DNA of 64,000 bases from Bacteroidota bacterium (lineage in GTDB: Bacteria > Bacteroidota > Bacteroidia > Flavobacteriales > Flavobacteriaceae): assembly GCA_029557895.1 (NCBI GenBank), contig JAKQHT010000010.1, positions 95,004-159,003 of the forward strand, read 5' to 3'. The translations under genes and the position numbers were made by a program. The first letter of the stretch is position 1; each line of letters opens with the position of its first letter. The notes beneath the pieces were generated by a model. The model worked only from the letters and a program-made list of their open reading frames with translations, was not told where the DNA came from and did not search any database. This document shows, piece by piece, positions 26,309 to 35,291 of the stretch.

Positions 26309-28231
26309 ATGGAAATTGTCAAGAAACTTCAAAATTATACCATGGTTGCGCTTCTTGCAAGTGCGACCGTGGTTTACGCCCAGAAGGCAGAGCAACCTGA
26401 AACGTCATATGACCTTGGTGCCAAAATCAACGAAATGACCTTAACCCAAGGCGGTATTTTGGTTGTAGCTACCAATGACGGCCTCGTAGGGGTTGACCCC
26501 AAAAAAAACACACCTGTTTTTAGTTTTAACAATTTTGGGAAGTTAAAACCCGAAGAAACGAACTTCATTCCAAACTCGCCTTACATCGTCGTCTCACAAG
26601 GTACCGATTCTAATTTTTCTGCTCTTGGGAAAACCAAACGTGCCGTAATCGATTATGTTTCGGGCAAAGTGCTGTTCAATTCAGAAACCGACAATTGGCG
26701 TCAAATTTATACCTGTAATGTGGTATTGCCCCAAAACAAAGTTATTGTGAGCGGGCTTCAAAAAAGCGACCAGAAATTTGAAAGTCAAGTGCCCAAAGTC
26801 GCTGTCTATGATCTGATAAGCGGCAAGCAAGATTTCGCTTTCTTTTTGGACAAGCCTGGACGTGTGGGTGTCGCCAAAGATTTTAGCGTCACCGGAACGC
26901 CAATGTTGCTTAAAAACTCGATTCTTGTTCCTACGGCACAAGGTGTTATCGCATTGTCGCACAAAGGCGATGAGTTGTGGACAAATAAAATTAAAGGTGT
27001 AAAATGGATGGTTGCCGACGAAACCGAAAAAGAAATATACGCTTTTGAAGGTGCCAATAACGGAAAAAACACCCGCATCCACAAAATAGGAAGTGATGGC
27101 AGCGAATTATGGAAAGACGACCGCAAAGTAAAAGGCGAAGTTTCAAACTTCCAGATTTTGCCACAAGGTATTGCCGTGGTGAGCGACGTTGCAGCTTCGG
27201 GAGGCAGCGGTTTGAACAAGCTCATGGCTGCAAAAGCACAAAGCCATATTGCGTTTTTATCGGCAGGTTCCGGTGAAGATCTTTGGGAAAAAGCACCCAA
27301 GACCAACGGTTATGTACAACACTTTTATGTGATGGACGATGGTATTTTGTTCGGGATTTATGAAGGCGGTATCAATAAGATTTCGTTCGACGGTAAAACA
27401 TTGTTCAAAAAACCGCTCAAGACCGGCGAGAATATCATGATCATGGCACATACGCCGCAGGGATTGATCTACATTACCGGCGAAGATACCAATATCGTGA
27501 ATTTACAAACCGGTGACCAAGTGTGGAACAAGCCGCTCAAATACAAAAAGGCAACTTCGGTAGCTTCAACTTTTGACAGTAAAAACGACCGATACCTCAT
27601 CGCCGCCGATAGTAAAGTTATGGCAATTGCCGCCAATACAGGCGAAGTGAGCGACCTTGCAAAATGTAATTTTGGCGAAAAAGAAGACCCAAACAATCTC
27701 GAAATAAGGGATTCGGGCATCTTTCTTTCGTCAGCGCAAAATATGACCCTACTTGGATTTGACGGCAGTGAAACCTATCACGAATATCACAAATCGCCGG
27801 GACGAAGCACTTTTGGTAAAATTATGGGTGGTGTTATGGCTGTTGCTTCTACCGCAATGACAGTGTCTATGAGTGCAGCAGCAGGAGCAAACCGTACAGG
27901 TTATGGCGGTATTAACGACTTGAGCAGCTATAACGATTATGGTAAACAAGCTAAGATGGCTTCTGATATGTTTGCCGGTATTGCTGGTGCTTCTTTTGAC
28001 TACTTGTCAACTCGTTTTAAAGCAACTGCCGCCACCGAAAATTCGCAGTTTATTTTAACAAAACTTGACGATGGCGTAGGCTTGGTTAAAGTAAACAAAG
28101 ATACCGGAAAAACCGAAAAAGAAATAGTTCTTAAAGATAAAAAGCCTGAATATGAGGTAGATGAATATGGTGGGTTTTTGTTCTATAAAGCCAATGACAA
28201 AACTATTTATTCTTATAATCTGAACAATTAA
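26309..28231 (+). CDS. PQQ-like beta-propeller protein
   Basis: A 640-residue exported protein from ATG 26309 (MEIVKKLQNYTMVALLASAT) with a signal peptide ending about VYAQ. Most of it is repeated blades of the PQQ/WD-like propeller type, for example GVIALSHKGDELWTNKIKGV, RIHKIGSDGSELWKDDRKV and IVNLQTGDQVWNKPLKY. A hydrophobic Gly/Ala-rich stretch interrupts the propeller at about residues 510-560 (MGGVMAVASTAMTVSMSAAA). It could be a membrane-inserting loop and is unusual for the fold. No catalytic residues for a PQQ dehydrogenase are seen, so a scaffolding or binding role is more likely. A strong terminator follows. Confidence 0.75.
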   Translation: MEIVKKLQNYTMVALLASATVVYAQKAEQPETSYDLGAKINEMTLTQGGILVVATNDGLVGVDPKKNTPVFSFNNFGKLKPEETNFIPNSPYIVVSQGTDSNFSALGKTKRAVIDYVSGKVLFNSETDNWRQIYTCNVVLPQNKVIVSGLQKSDQKFESQVPKVAVYDLISGKQDFAFFLDKPGRVGVAKDFSVTGTPMLLKNSILVPTAQGVIALSHKGDELWTNKIKGVKWMVADETEKEIYAFEGANNGKNTRIHKIGSDGSELWKDDRKVKGEVSNFQILPQGIAVVSDVAASGGSGLNKLMAAKAQSHIAFLSAGSGEDLWEKAPKTNGYVQHFYVMDDGILFGIYEGGINKISFDGKTLFKKPLKTGENIMIMAHTPQGLIYITGEDTNIVNLQTGDQVWNKPLKYKKATSVASTFDSKNDRYLIAADSKVMAIAANTGEVSDLAKCNFGEKEDPNNLEIRDSGIFLSSAQNMTLLGFDGSETYHEYHKSPGRSTFGKIMGGVMAVASTAMTVSMSAAAGANRTGYGGINDLSSYNDYGKQAKMASDMFAGIAGASFDYLSTRFKATAATENSQFILTKLDDGVGLVKVNKDTGKTEKEIVLKDKKPEYEVDEYGGFLFYKANDKTIYSYNLNN

Positions 28232-28249
28232 GGGTTGTTTTTTATTTCT

Positions 28250-28289
28250 GGATTGAGTGCAGCATTAATGTTGCACTTAATCCTTTTTT
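28250..28289 (+). terminator. Rho-independent terminator after the propeller gene
   Basis: GGATTGAGTGCA (28250-28261) pairs with TGCACTTAATCC (28272-28283), a 12-bp stem with one G-T pair, followed by six T (28284-28289). Confidence 0.88.
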
Positions 28290-28475
28290 GAGGGCAATAT
28301 TTCTAAATATTGGGACAAGCCAATCAGCAGCTATCGGATAATAAAATATTTGTATTTTGAGACATTGATTATGGATAATAAATATGACTCTAAAAGCCTT
28401 TTGGGTTCAGAAGAGTTGAAAGTTTATGACTTGTATTCAATGGGACAATTGTTAATGAATCCAATGTAAGATACT

Positions 28476-30353
28476 ATGCTCAAGTATTTTCTCTTTTTTC
28501 TGTCTTTTTTTTATGGTCTTCTATCTGAAGCTCAGGGTCCAAATCTCATTTTGCAACAGCACGATTCCATCAGTCTTGAAGAGGCTGAAAGCATGTTTTT
28601 GGAAGCATTGCAGGAGAATGACCCCGAGAAACAAGGTATTGCATTGTATTACAAGGGTATGGCTGTCCAGGATAAGTCCAATACAGAATCACTGGAATAC
28701 TATCAACAAGCCACTGTAATCCTTGAGCCTTTACGGCACAAGCTCCTACAAGATGTTTATTTTAACCAGGCTGAGATATATACGACATTTTCAGAATTTC
28801 CCGATGCATTGAAGTTTGGTTTCAAATCGCTGGAATTCAATAAGGTCAATGGTATTAAGGATAAGATATTAAGGGATATGTCGCAAATAGGATATATTTA
28901 TGACCGCATGTACGAATTCAAGGAGTCCATCAAATGGAACCGTGAAGCATTGGCGATTGCAAAATCTACGGGCAACAAGTTGCGGGAGGCGCATTGCTAT
29001 GGGCGTATTGGCATTGCCTACGATGAGCTTGCCGAAAAGGATAACTTCAACCCAAGGCTTTTTGACAGTGCTTTGTACTACAACAAAAAAGCTGCCAAGT
29101 TATGTGAAGAGTTAAATGCGACAGGATTTGCGAGGACTGTCTATTCAAATATAGGCAATACCTACGCCAAGCTCAAGGATTTCAAAAAGGCTGAAGAGTA
29201 CACTTTGAGATCGTTGGCCGTGCCGGGATATGAGGACCGTAAAGGAGTAACCTTGGTCAACCTTGGTAAGATCTATTTAGAGACCGGCCGTTATAACGAA
29301 GCAAAAAAAGTACTCGACAGTGCCATGCGAAACACAAAAAAGTACGGCACCAGAAAGTACCAATTGGAAGCTTATTACCGATTTCATGAACTCAATGCAA
29401 AAAAAGGTGATTACAAAAGCGCGCTCGATAACTACATAAGCTACAAAACCATCGAGGATTCGATTCTCAACGAGACCAAGACAAAACAAATAGCCGAGAT
29501 TGGAGAGCGTTACAAATCTGCAGATAAAGAGCGGCAAATCCTCATGCAGCGTGCAGAACTGGCAGAACAAAACCTTATCATCCAGAAGAAGAACCTTCAA
29601 GTTTTTGGGCTTTTGGGACTTGCCATAGTCATGTCGCTCACCGGCTTTTTGTTTTACAGCCAACAGAAGTTTAAGAACACACAACTGCACAAAGAAAATG
29701 AGCTCAAGAACGCCTTGGTAAAAATCGAAACACAGAACAAGCTCCAAGAACAGAGGTTGCGCATCAGTCGGGACTTACATGACAATATCGGTGCGCAGCT
29801 CGCTTTCATAATTTCTTCCATTGATAACTTAAAGTACGGTTTTGACATACAGGATGAAAGCCTGAAAATAAAGCTCGAGAACATCAGCGATTTTACTTCA
29901 ACTACCATATATGAACTTCGAGATACCATTTGGGCCATGAACAAGAGTGAGATAACCTTTGAAGACCTTCAGACCCGGATTTCCAACTATATTGACAAAG
30001 CACATGTGTTTGATGAAAAGATCAATTTTTCGTTTCAAGTGGCTCCAAAGGTCGATATTTCAAAAAAATTTACATCGGTTGAGGGCATGAACATTTATAG
30101 GGTTATACAAGAGGCCATCCACAACAGCCTTAAGCACTCTGATGCAGATGAAATAAAAGTGACCGTGGACCAACTTAACAGAAATCTGCAATTTGAAATA
30201 TTTGATAACGGAAAAGGTTTTGATGTCAATAATGTACAATTGGGCAATGGTTTGGTCAATATGAGAAAGCGTGTCAATGATGTAGGGGGCGAACTTATTG
30301 TCAATTCCGTAGATGGGAGTGGCACCTCAATAAAAATGTTGTTCCCATCATAA
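28476..30353 (+). CDS. TPR-containing sensor histidine kinase (HisKA_3)
   Basis: A 625-residue sensor kinase. It has a signal peptide (to about LSEAQG), a periplasmic TPR solenoid (about 35-335), a coiled-coil stretch, and one transmembrane helix (about 372-390, VFGLLGLAIVMSLTGFLFY). The HisKA_3 dimerisation domain carries the phospho-acceptor in SRDLHDNIGAQ (His435). A HATPase_c domain follows with DNGKGFD and NGLVNMRKR. The periplasmic TPRs probably sense a protein or peptide. The second kinase begins 35 bases downstream and shares the same architecture; the LuxR-type regulator at 32345 is the likely partner. Confidence 0.93.
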   Translation: MLKYFLFFLSFFYGLLSEAQGPNLILQQHDSISLEEAESMFLEALQENDPEKQGIALYYKGMAVQDKSNTESLEYYQQATVILEPLRHKLLQDVYFNQAEIYTTFSEFPDALKFGFKSLEFNKVNGIKDKILRDMSQIGYIYDRMYEFKESIKWNREALAIAKSTGNKLREAHCYGRIGIAYDELAEKDNFNPRLFDSALYYNKKAAKLCEELNATGFARTVYSNIGNTYAKLKDFKKAEEYTLRSLAVPGYEDRKGVTLVNLGKIYLETGRYNEAKKVLDSAMRNTKKYGTRKYQLEAYYRFHELNAKKGDYKSALDNYISYKTIEDSILNETKTKQIAEIGERYKSADKERQILMQRAELAEQNLIIQKKNLQVFGLLGLAIVMSLTGFLFYSQQKFKNTQLHKENELKNALVKIETQNKLQEQRLRISRDLHDNIGAQLAFIISSIDNLKYGFDIQDESLKIKLENISDFTSTTIYELRDTIWAMNKSEITFEDLQTRISNYIDKAHVFDEKINFSFQVAPKVDISKKFTSVEGMNIYRVIQEAIHNSLKHSDADEIKVTVDQLNRNLQFEIFDNGKGFDVNNVQLGNGLVNMRKRVNDVGGELIVNSVDGSGTSIKMLFPS

Positions 30354-30388
30354 TTTTTCATAAATTGGGAAACCAATTGTAAATAAAC

Positions 30389-32296
30389 ATGAAAAGGATC
30401 CTCACGCCTTTTTTCGCTCTTTTTGTTGCAATATTTGTTAGTGCGCAACCCGCGTCTCAAATGCTCAATGATTCTGCAATGGCCATCTATAGAAACGATG
30501 CAAACAGAGCTATCAAGTTGCTCGAAGAAGCACTCGTTAAGGCCCAAGATGCCAAAGACGCAGAATTGGTAAACCTTACAAAAAACAATTTGGGAATTGT
30601 ATATCGTATCCTTGGTTCTTTTAATGAAGCCAAAAAATTTTCTTCCCAAGCACTAATGGATAGCAAAGATGAAACTATTATTGCCTCCGCCCTCAACAAT
30701 ATTGGTGCGGTTAACAGGAATCTAGGGCTTTATGAAGAGGCGTTAAAGGCTTATCTGTCTGCTCTTGATATCTATGAAAAAAGAAATGACGTTGATAGGC
30801 AAGCTACCACAAACAACAATATCGGTATGGTGTACAGCTATCTTGGCATGAAGGCTAAAGCCATAGAATATCACCTGAAAGCCAAGGATGCTTTTGAATC
30901 CGGTAACAACAAGAAAGGCCTATCCGAATCTTACAACAACATCGCTATCATCTACGCCAACGATGGAGAACTTGAGAAAGCTCTCGAATATTTCAAGTTT
31001 TCACTCTTGATCGAAGAAGACCTCGACGATAAAAAGGGCATATCCGAATCTGCAAATAATGTAGGAGGCGTATATTATTATATGCAAAAAGTTGATTCGG
31101 CATTGGCATATTTTAAAAAAGCTGCCGCCACCGAAAGATCTATCGGTAATTTTGAAGGAGTAGGGGCCATCTACAACAACATTTCTATGCTATTGATAGA
31201 AAATGGCCAGGCCGATGCTTCAAAGAGTTATCTGGACAGCGCGTACCATTTTGCGGTAAAGACCAATTCAGCGATAGATATAGAAACATCATTGAACATA
31301 TATTCAATGTTTTATGAAGCCAAGGGCGATACCAAAAGCGCACTAAAATATTTCAAGAACTATACGGCATTTAAGGACAGTCTTCTCAATATAGAGACAA
31401 ATGCCAAAGTGGCCAAGCTCGAAATTGAGTACCAAACCGAGAAAAAGGAAAAAGAAATCCTTTCCCAAAGAGCCGAACTTTCCGAAAAAGAACTTCACTT
31501 GAACAGAAAGAATCTTTATATCATCCTGTTGGCCGGACTTGCCATCGTACTCTGCCTGTTGGGCTATCTTCTCTACAGTCAGCAAAAACTCAAAAACAGC
31601 CAGTTGCAAAAAGAAAACGAACTTAAAGATGCCTTGCTGAAAATAGAGACCCAAAATCGATTGCAGGAACAGCGCATGCGCATCAGTCGGGACTTGCACG
31701 ACAACATCGGTGCGCAAATCACCTTCATCATAGCCTCGTTGGATAACCTGAAATATGGATTTCAGCTCCCCGAAAAACTTAACCAAAAGCTAAAAAACAT
31801 TGGCGAGTTTGCCACGGCAACCATCTATGAGTTGCGAGACACCATTTGGGCCATGAACAAGGAACGCATTTCCATGGAAGATTTGCAAACCCGTACATCA
31901 AATTTTTTGGGCAAAGCAACCACAGCTGCCTCAAATATCGATTTTGCAATAAACATTGATAAAACGTTGGCTACCGATATCACTTTTAGTTCCGTTGATG
32001 GAATGAACATATACAGGATCATTCAGGAAGCCATCAATAACGCCATAAAATATTCAGAAGCCAAAAACATAGAGGTTTCATTCCAAAAATCGGGTGACAG
32101 TCTGGAAGTGTCGGTGACCGATGACGGCCGGGGCTTTGAACCGGACAAAGTAGAAAACGGCAATGGGCTGAACAATATGAAAAAAAGGGCGAACGATCTT
32201 GGTGCCAGCGTTGATGTCCAGACAGGTTTGGGCAAAGGGACCAAAGTGTTGTTGAAGATCGCCTTGGAAAATACGGCAAATGACCTATTTCCATAA
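30389..32296 (+). CDS. TPR-containing sensor histidine kinase (HisKA_3), paralogue
   Basis: A 635-residue kinase with the same layout as its upstream neighbour. It has a signal peptide (to about VSAQP), TPRs (about 30-330, e.g. YNNIAIIYANDGELEKALEY), a transmembrane helix (about 375-395) and HisKA_3 with SRDLHDNIGAQ (His437). The HATPase_c domain has DDGRGFEPD and NGLNNMKKR. The kinase cores are close in sequence (QKLKNSQLQKENELKDAL versus QKFKNTQLHKENELKNAL) while the TPR parts differ more. This suggests duplication followed by change in the sensed signal. It is 48 bases before the response regulator. Confidence 0.93.
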   Translation: MKRILTPFFALFVAIFVSAQPASQMLNDSAMAIYRNDANRAIKLLEEALVKAQDAKDAELVNLTKNNLGIVYRILGSFNEAKKFSSQALMDSKDETIIASALNNIGAVNRNLGLYEEALKAYLSALDIYEKRNDVDRQATTNNNIGMVYSYLGMKAKAIEYHLKAKDAFESGNNKKGLSESYNNIAIIYANDGELEKALEYFKFSLLIEEDLDDKKGISESANNVGGVYYYMQKVDSALAYFKKAAATERSIGNFEGVGAIYNNISMLLIENGQADASKSYLDSAYHFAVKTNSAIDIETSLNIYSMFYEAKGDTKSALKYFKNYTAFKDSLLNIETNAKVAKLEIEYQTEKKEKEILSQRAELSEKELHLNRKNLYIILLAGLAIVLCLLGYLLYSQQKLKNSQLQKENELKDALLKIETQNRLQEQRMRISRDLHDNIGAQITFIIASLDNLKYGFQLPEKLNQKLKNIGEFATATIYELRDTIWAMNKERISMEDLQTRTSNFLGKATTAASNIDFAINIDKTLATDITFSSVDGMNIYRIIQEAINNAIKYSEAKNIEVSFQKSGDSLEVSVTDDGRGFEPDKVENGNGLNNMKKRANDLGASVDVQTGLGKGTKVLLKIALENTANDLFP

Positions 32297-32344
32297 AAAG
32301 AAATTATTGATAACTTACGGGTTTTACCAACCCCATTTTTTTAT

Positions 32345-32998
32345 ATGAATACTATCAAAATAGCTATCGTTGACGATAATTCTTTTTTGATCAACGCCGT
32401 TAAAGAAAAACTATCGTTCTTTAAGGTGCTCGATTTTAAGTTCTCTGCCATGAACGGCTCTGAACTTTTAACAAAGCTCGAAGCAAACGCCAACCTCGAT
32501 TTGATATTGATGGACATAGAAATGCCCGTGCTCAATGGCATTGAAACCACAGAGATTGTCAAACAGAAATACCCACATATCAAAATCATCATGCTAACGG
32601 TATTTGACAATGACGAAAACATTTTCAATGCCATCAAGGCAGGAGCCGATGGGTATTTGCTAAAGGAAATCAACGCCAAGGACTTGCACGACGGTATCTT
32701 GGACACGTTGAACGGCGGTGCTGCCATGAACCCTTCCATCGCCTTAAAAACCTTGAAACTGCTACGTAACCCGATAGATATAGAAAACAACGAAGATAAA
32801 GAAGACATACGGCTGACACAAAGGGAAATGGACGTTTTGGAACAACTGGGCAAAGGACTCAACTATATCAAGATCTCCGAAAACCTTGTCCTCTCAACAG
32901 GGACGGTAAGGAAACACATTGAAAATATCTACAAAAAACTTCAGGTGCACAACAAACTCGAAGCGGTGCAAAAAGCGAAGAAAAATAAATTGATTTAA
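32345..32998 (+). CDS. NarL/LuxR-type response regulator
   Basis: A 217-residue two-component regulator. The receiver domain (1-125) has acidic pocket VDDN (residues 9-12), phospho-acceptor Asp57 in LILMDIEMPV, and the conserved Thr and Lys (MLTVFDN, YLLKEI). The GerE-type helix-turn-helix (about 150-212) has LTQREMDVLEQLGKG and LSTGTVRKHIENIYKKL. It is the last gene of the kinase-kinase-regulator cluster, so one regulator probably serves both kinases. Target genes are not evident. Confidence 0.94.
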   Translation: MNTIKIAIVDDNSFLINAVKEKLSFFKVLDFKFSAMNGSELLTKLEANANLDLILMDIEMPVLNGIETTEIVKQKYPHIKIIMLTVFDNDENIFNAIKAGADGYLLKEINAKDLHDGILDTLNGGAAMNPSIALKTLKLLRNPIDIENNEDKEDIRLTQREMDVLEQLGKGLNYIKISENLVLSTGTVRKHIENIYKKLQVHNKLEAVQKAKKNKLI

Positions 32999-33000
32999 AG

Positions 33001-33033
33001 CCTGTTTTTAATTAATATGAAAAATCAAACAGG
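33001..33033. terminator. Hairpin between convergent regulator and coaD
   Basis: CCTGTTT (33001-33007) pairs with AAACAGG (33027-33033) around a 19-base AT-rich loop, followed by ATTTT. It directly follows the regulator stop and faces coaD on the other strand. Moderate quality. Confidence 0.4.
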
Positions 33034-33082
33034 ATTTTAAAAGGTTGAAACTTTAAATGGAGCCCAAATTCTGATTTGGCCG

Positions 33083-33538
33083 TCATTTGACCCGAACGCT
33101 ATCCGGTACCAACACCGTATAATCACCGTTGTTCCTAATGACATCGCGTACAATGGAAGAAGAAATATATGACGTTCTTGCGGCCGTCAGTAAAAACACG
33201 GTTTCTATTTTTGAAAGCTTTCGGTTGGTATGGGCAATGGCTTTTTCAAATTCAAAATCGGCCGGATTACGCAAACCCCTTAAAATGAATTGTGCGTCTA
33301 TTTCTTTGCAAAAATCGATCGTCAGTCCTTTATAGGTTGTCACTTTTACTTTGGGTTCGTCCATAAAAGCGTTCTCAATGAAGGCTTTGCGCTGGTCAAG
33401 CGAAAACATATACTGCTTGTCGGCATTGATGCCAATGGCAACAACAACTTCGTCAAACAAGTTGACACCTCTTTTGATGATGTCAAAATGCCCTAACGTA
33501 ATTGGGTCAAACGACCCAGGAAATAGCGCTCTTTTCAT
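33083..33538 (-). CDS. coaD: Phosphopantetheine adenylyltransferase
   Basis: CoaD makes dephospho-CoA from 4'-phosphopantetheine and ATP, the penultimate step of CoA synthesis. The 151-residue protein has the nucleotidyltransferase motif TLGH in FPGSFDPITLGHFDII, the substrate-binding LRGLRNPADFEFE, and the C-terminal SSSIVRDV that completes the ATP site. Length is typical. It lies 77 bases after ddl on the same strand but has its own -7 box in that gap. Confidence 0.96.
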   Translation of the reverse strand: MKRALFPGSFDPITLGHFDIIKRGVNLFDEVVVAIGINADKQYMFSLDQRKAFIENAFMDEPKVKVTTYKGLTIDFCKEIDAQFILRGLRNPADFEFEKAIAHTNRKLSKIETVFLLTAARTSYISSSIVRDVIRNNGDYTVLVPDSVRVK

Positions 33539-33585
33539 AATCCAACTCCCATTAAAACCAGAATATCATTTTATGATTGAATAGC

Positions 33586-33593
33586 CAAAGATA
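33586..33593 (-). promoter_or_regulatory. coaD -7 element TATCTTTG
   Basis: An exact TAnnTTTG match read on the minus strand, 47 bases before the coaD start in the ddl-coaD gap. No TTG is seen at standard spacing. Confidence 0.5.
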
Positions 33594-33615
33594 TAAAATT
33601 AATGCAGATTTTGGC

Positions 33616-34596
33616 TCATGAAAGGCTCTCTTCAATCGCATTCCCAAATAGCTCCTGCAAGCTAATACCTGCGGCAGCGGCTTGCTGCGGCAATATGCTG
33701 GCTTTGGTCAGGCCCGGTACGGTGTTGACTTCCAGCAGATGGGGTTCGCCGTCTTTAAAAATATATTCGCTGCGGCTGAAACCGGTCATTTTAAGTGCTT
33801 CATACACCTTTTTGGCAACAGCATTGACTTTATCTTCTTGTTCTTTTGTGAGTCGTGCCGGTGTGATTTCTTTGGATTCGCCCAGATATTTTGCCTTATA
33901 ATCAAAAAAGTCGTTGTCGCTTATGATTTCGGTAATGGGCAACACTTTTACTTCGCCTTTGTAAGTGATGACACCCACAGAAACTTCGGTGCCGTCCAAA
34001 AACGATTCAATAATCACTTCGTCATCTTCGTTAAAAGCGACTTCAAGTGCGTGTTGCAATTCTTCTTTTTTGTAAACTTTGCTCACGCCAAAACTGCTTC
34101 CGGCTTTATTGGCCTTGACAAAGCAAGGTAGTCCCACTTTATTGATGATGGCATCTTCGTCAATAGTGTCGCCCAAATTAACAAAATAGGAAGTGGCGGT
34201 TTTGATGCCATAAGGTTTGAGTGTACTCAAGCAATCACGTTTGTTGAAAGTCAATGCTGCCTGGTACATGCCGCAACTGGTATGTGGTATACCAAGCAAT
34301 TCAAAAAAACCCTGCATGTAGCCATCTTCGCCGGGTGTCCCGTGAATGGCGTTGAAAACACAGTCAAATGTGATTTTTTGATTTTGTACAATTACCGAAA
34401 AATCATTTTTGTTGACCGGAAATTCGTTGTCGTCCATATCTACATACACCCATTTGTCTTTAAAAATATGGATTTTGTAGCAGTTGTATTTGGTCCTGTC
34501 AAGTACTTCAAAAACAACCTGTCCGCTTTTTAGGGAAATCTCGTATTCACTGGAATAGCCTCCCATGATAATTGCAATGTTTTTTTTCATGTTCAT
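33616..34596 (-). CDS. ddl: D-alanine--D-alanine ligase
   Basis: Ddl joins two D-Ala for peptidoglycan precursor synthesis in the cytoplasm. The 326-residue ATP-grasp enzyme has the N-terminal GGYSSEYEISLKSG, the substrate region HGTPGEDGYMQGFFE, and the ATP-grasp lysine segment LPCFVKANKAGSSFGV. The metal-binding C-terminal motif is LLEVNTVPGLTKAS. ATG 34596 or 34590 may be the start; both are family-like. A short stem (TTCCC/GGGAA, 34598-34615) lies immediately before the start codon on this strand. The PASTA gene is divergent. Confidence 0.96.
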   Translation of the reverse strand: MNMKKNIAIIMGGYSSEYEISLKSGQVVFEVLDRTKYNCYKIHIFKDKWVYVDMDDNEFPVNKNDFSVIVQNQKITFDCVFNAIHGTPGEDGYMQGFFELLGIPHTSCGMYQAALTFNKRDCLSTLKPYGIKTATSYFVNLGDTIDEDAIINKVGLPCFVKANKAGSSFGVSKVYKKEELQHALEVAFNEDDEVIIESFLDGTEVSVGVITYKGEVKVLPITEIISDNDFFDYKAKYLGESKEITPARLTKEQEDKVNAVAKKVYEALKMTGFSRSEYIFKDGEPHLLEVNTVPGLTKASILPQQAAAAGISLQELFGNAIEESLS

Positions 34597-34701
34597 GTTC
34601 CCGCAGTGGTGGGAATCTTGGATAAAGTTATACTAAATCACTCTTATTTGAGTTTAGCTAAAATATCATTTAAAATCCAAAACGAAAAGATTTGGATTTT
34701 A

Positions 34702-34709
34702 TATATTTG
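34702..34709 (+). promoter_or_regulatory. PASTA-gene -7 element TATATTTG
   Basis: An exact TAnnTTTG match 18 bases before the ATG at 34728. Its position within the longer open frame argues against translation from the TTG at 34692. Confidence 0.5.
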
Positions 34710-34727
34710 CTAAATTGCAAAAAATCC

Positions 34728-35291
34728 ATGAGCATAGTAAAATTTTTGACAAGCAAAACCTTTTTCAAACAATTGTTAATGGCAGTTGCAGCCTTGACGG
34801 TACTGTGTTTTATCTTACTGAAATGGTTGGATATCACTACCAATCACGGAAGTTTTGTTGAGGTGCCCGACCTTACCGGCAAAACTTTGGAAACCGTTCA
34901 GATTGAATTGGACGACAAGGACCTGCGTATGGAAATTCAGGACTCGGCCAATTTCAACCCCAGATACCCAAAATATTCGGTTATTGAGCAATATCCGGTT
35001 GCGGGAACACAGGTAAAAGAAAACCGAAAAATATACTTGACCCTCAATCCGTCCGGTTTCCGAAAAGTGGAAGTGCCCAACGTGGTGCGACGCACCTTTA
35101 GGCAGGCCAAGCCAACGCTGGAGGCCGTTGGGTTCCAGATAGGGAAGATTACCTATGTGGACGACATAGGAAAAGATGAGGTTATTTCCATAAGCTTTAA
35201 CGGAGAAAAGATTGCCAGCGGCGACATGCTGCCCATGACCTCCAAGATTGATATGGTTTTGGGCAATGGCAACCGAACCCAAGAGGAGTGA
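34728..35291 (+). CDS. PASTA domain protein, membrane-anchored
   Basis: A 187-residue protein from ATG 34728 (MSIVKFLTSKTFF). It has one N-terminal transmembrane helix (about residues 16-35, LLMAVAALTVLCFILLKW) and two to three PASTA repeats outside the membrane (VEVPDLTGKTLETVQIEL, VEVPNVVRRTFRQAKPTL). PASTA domains bind peptidoglycan fragments or beta-lactams. In Bacteroidetes this short form has no kinase domain. The stop overlaps the next gene's start (TGATG), so translation is coupled to the RluD-like synthase. Divergent ddl gives a cell-wall context. Confidence 0.88.
   Translation: MSIVKFLTSKTFFKQLLMAVAALTVLCFILLKWLDITTNHGSFVEVPDLTGKTLETVQIELDDKDLRMEIQDSANFNPRYPKYSVIEQYPVAGTQVKENRKIYLTLNPSGFRKVEVPNVVRRTFRQAKPTLEAVGFQIGKITYVDDIGKDEVISISFNGEKIASGDMLPMTSKIDMVLGNGNRTQEE

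Noticed and set aside
28371..28469. Small open frame of 32 codons (MDNKYDSKSLLGSEELKV) before the first TPR kinase
   Set aside because: Too short and without a recognisable signal, helix or conserved pattern; it may be a leader but I cannot support it.
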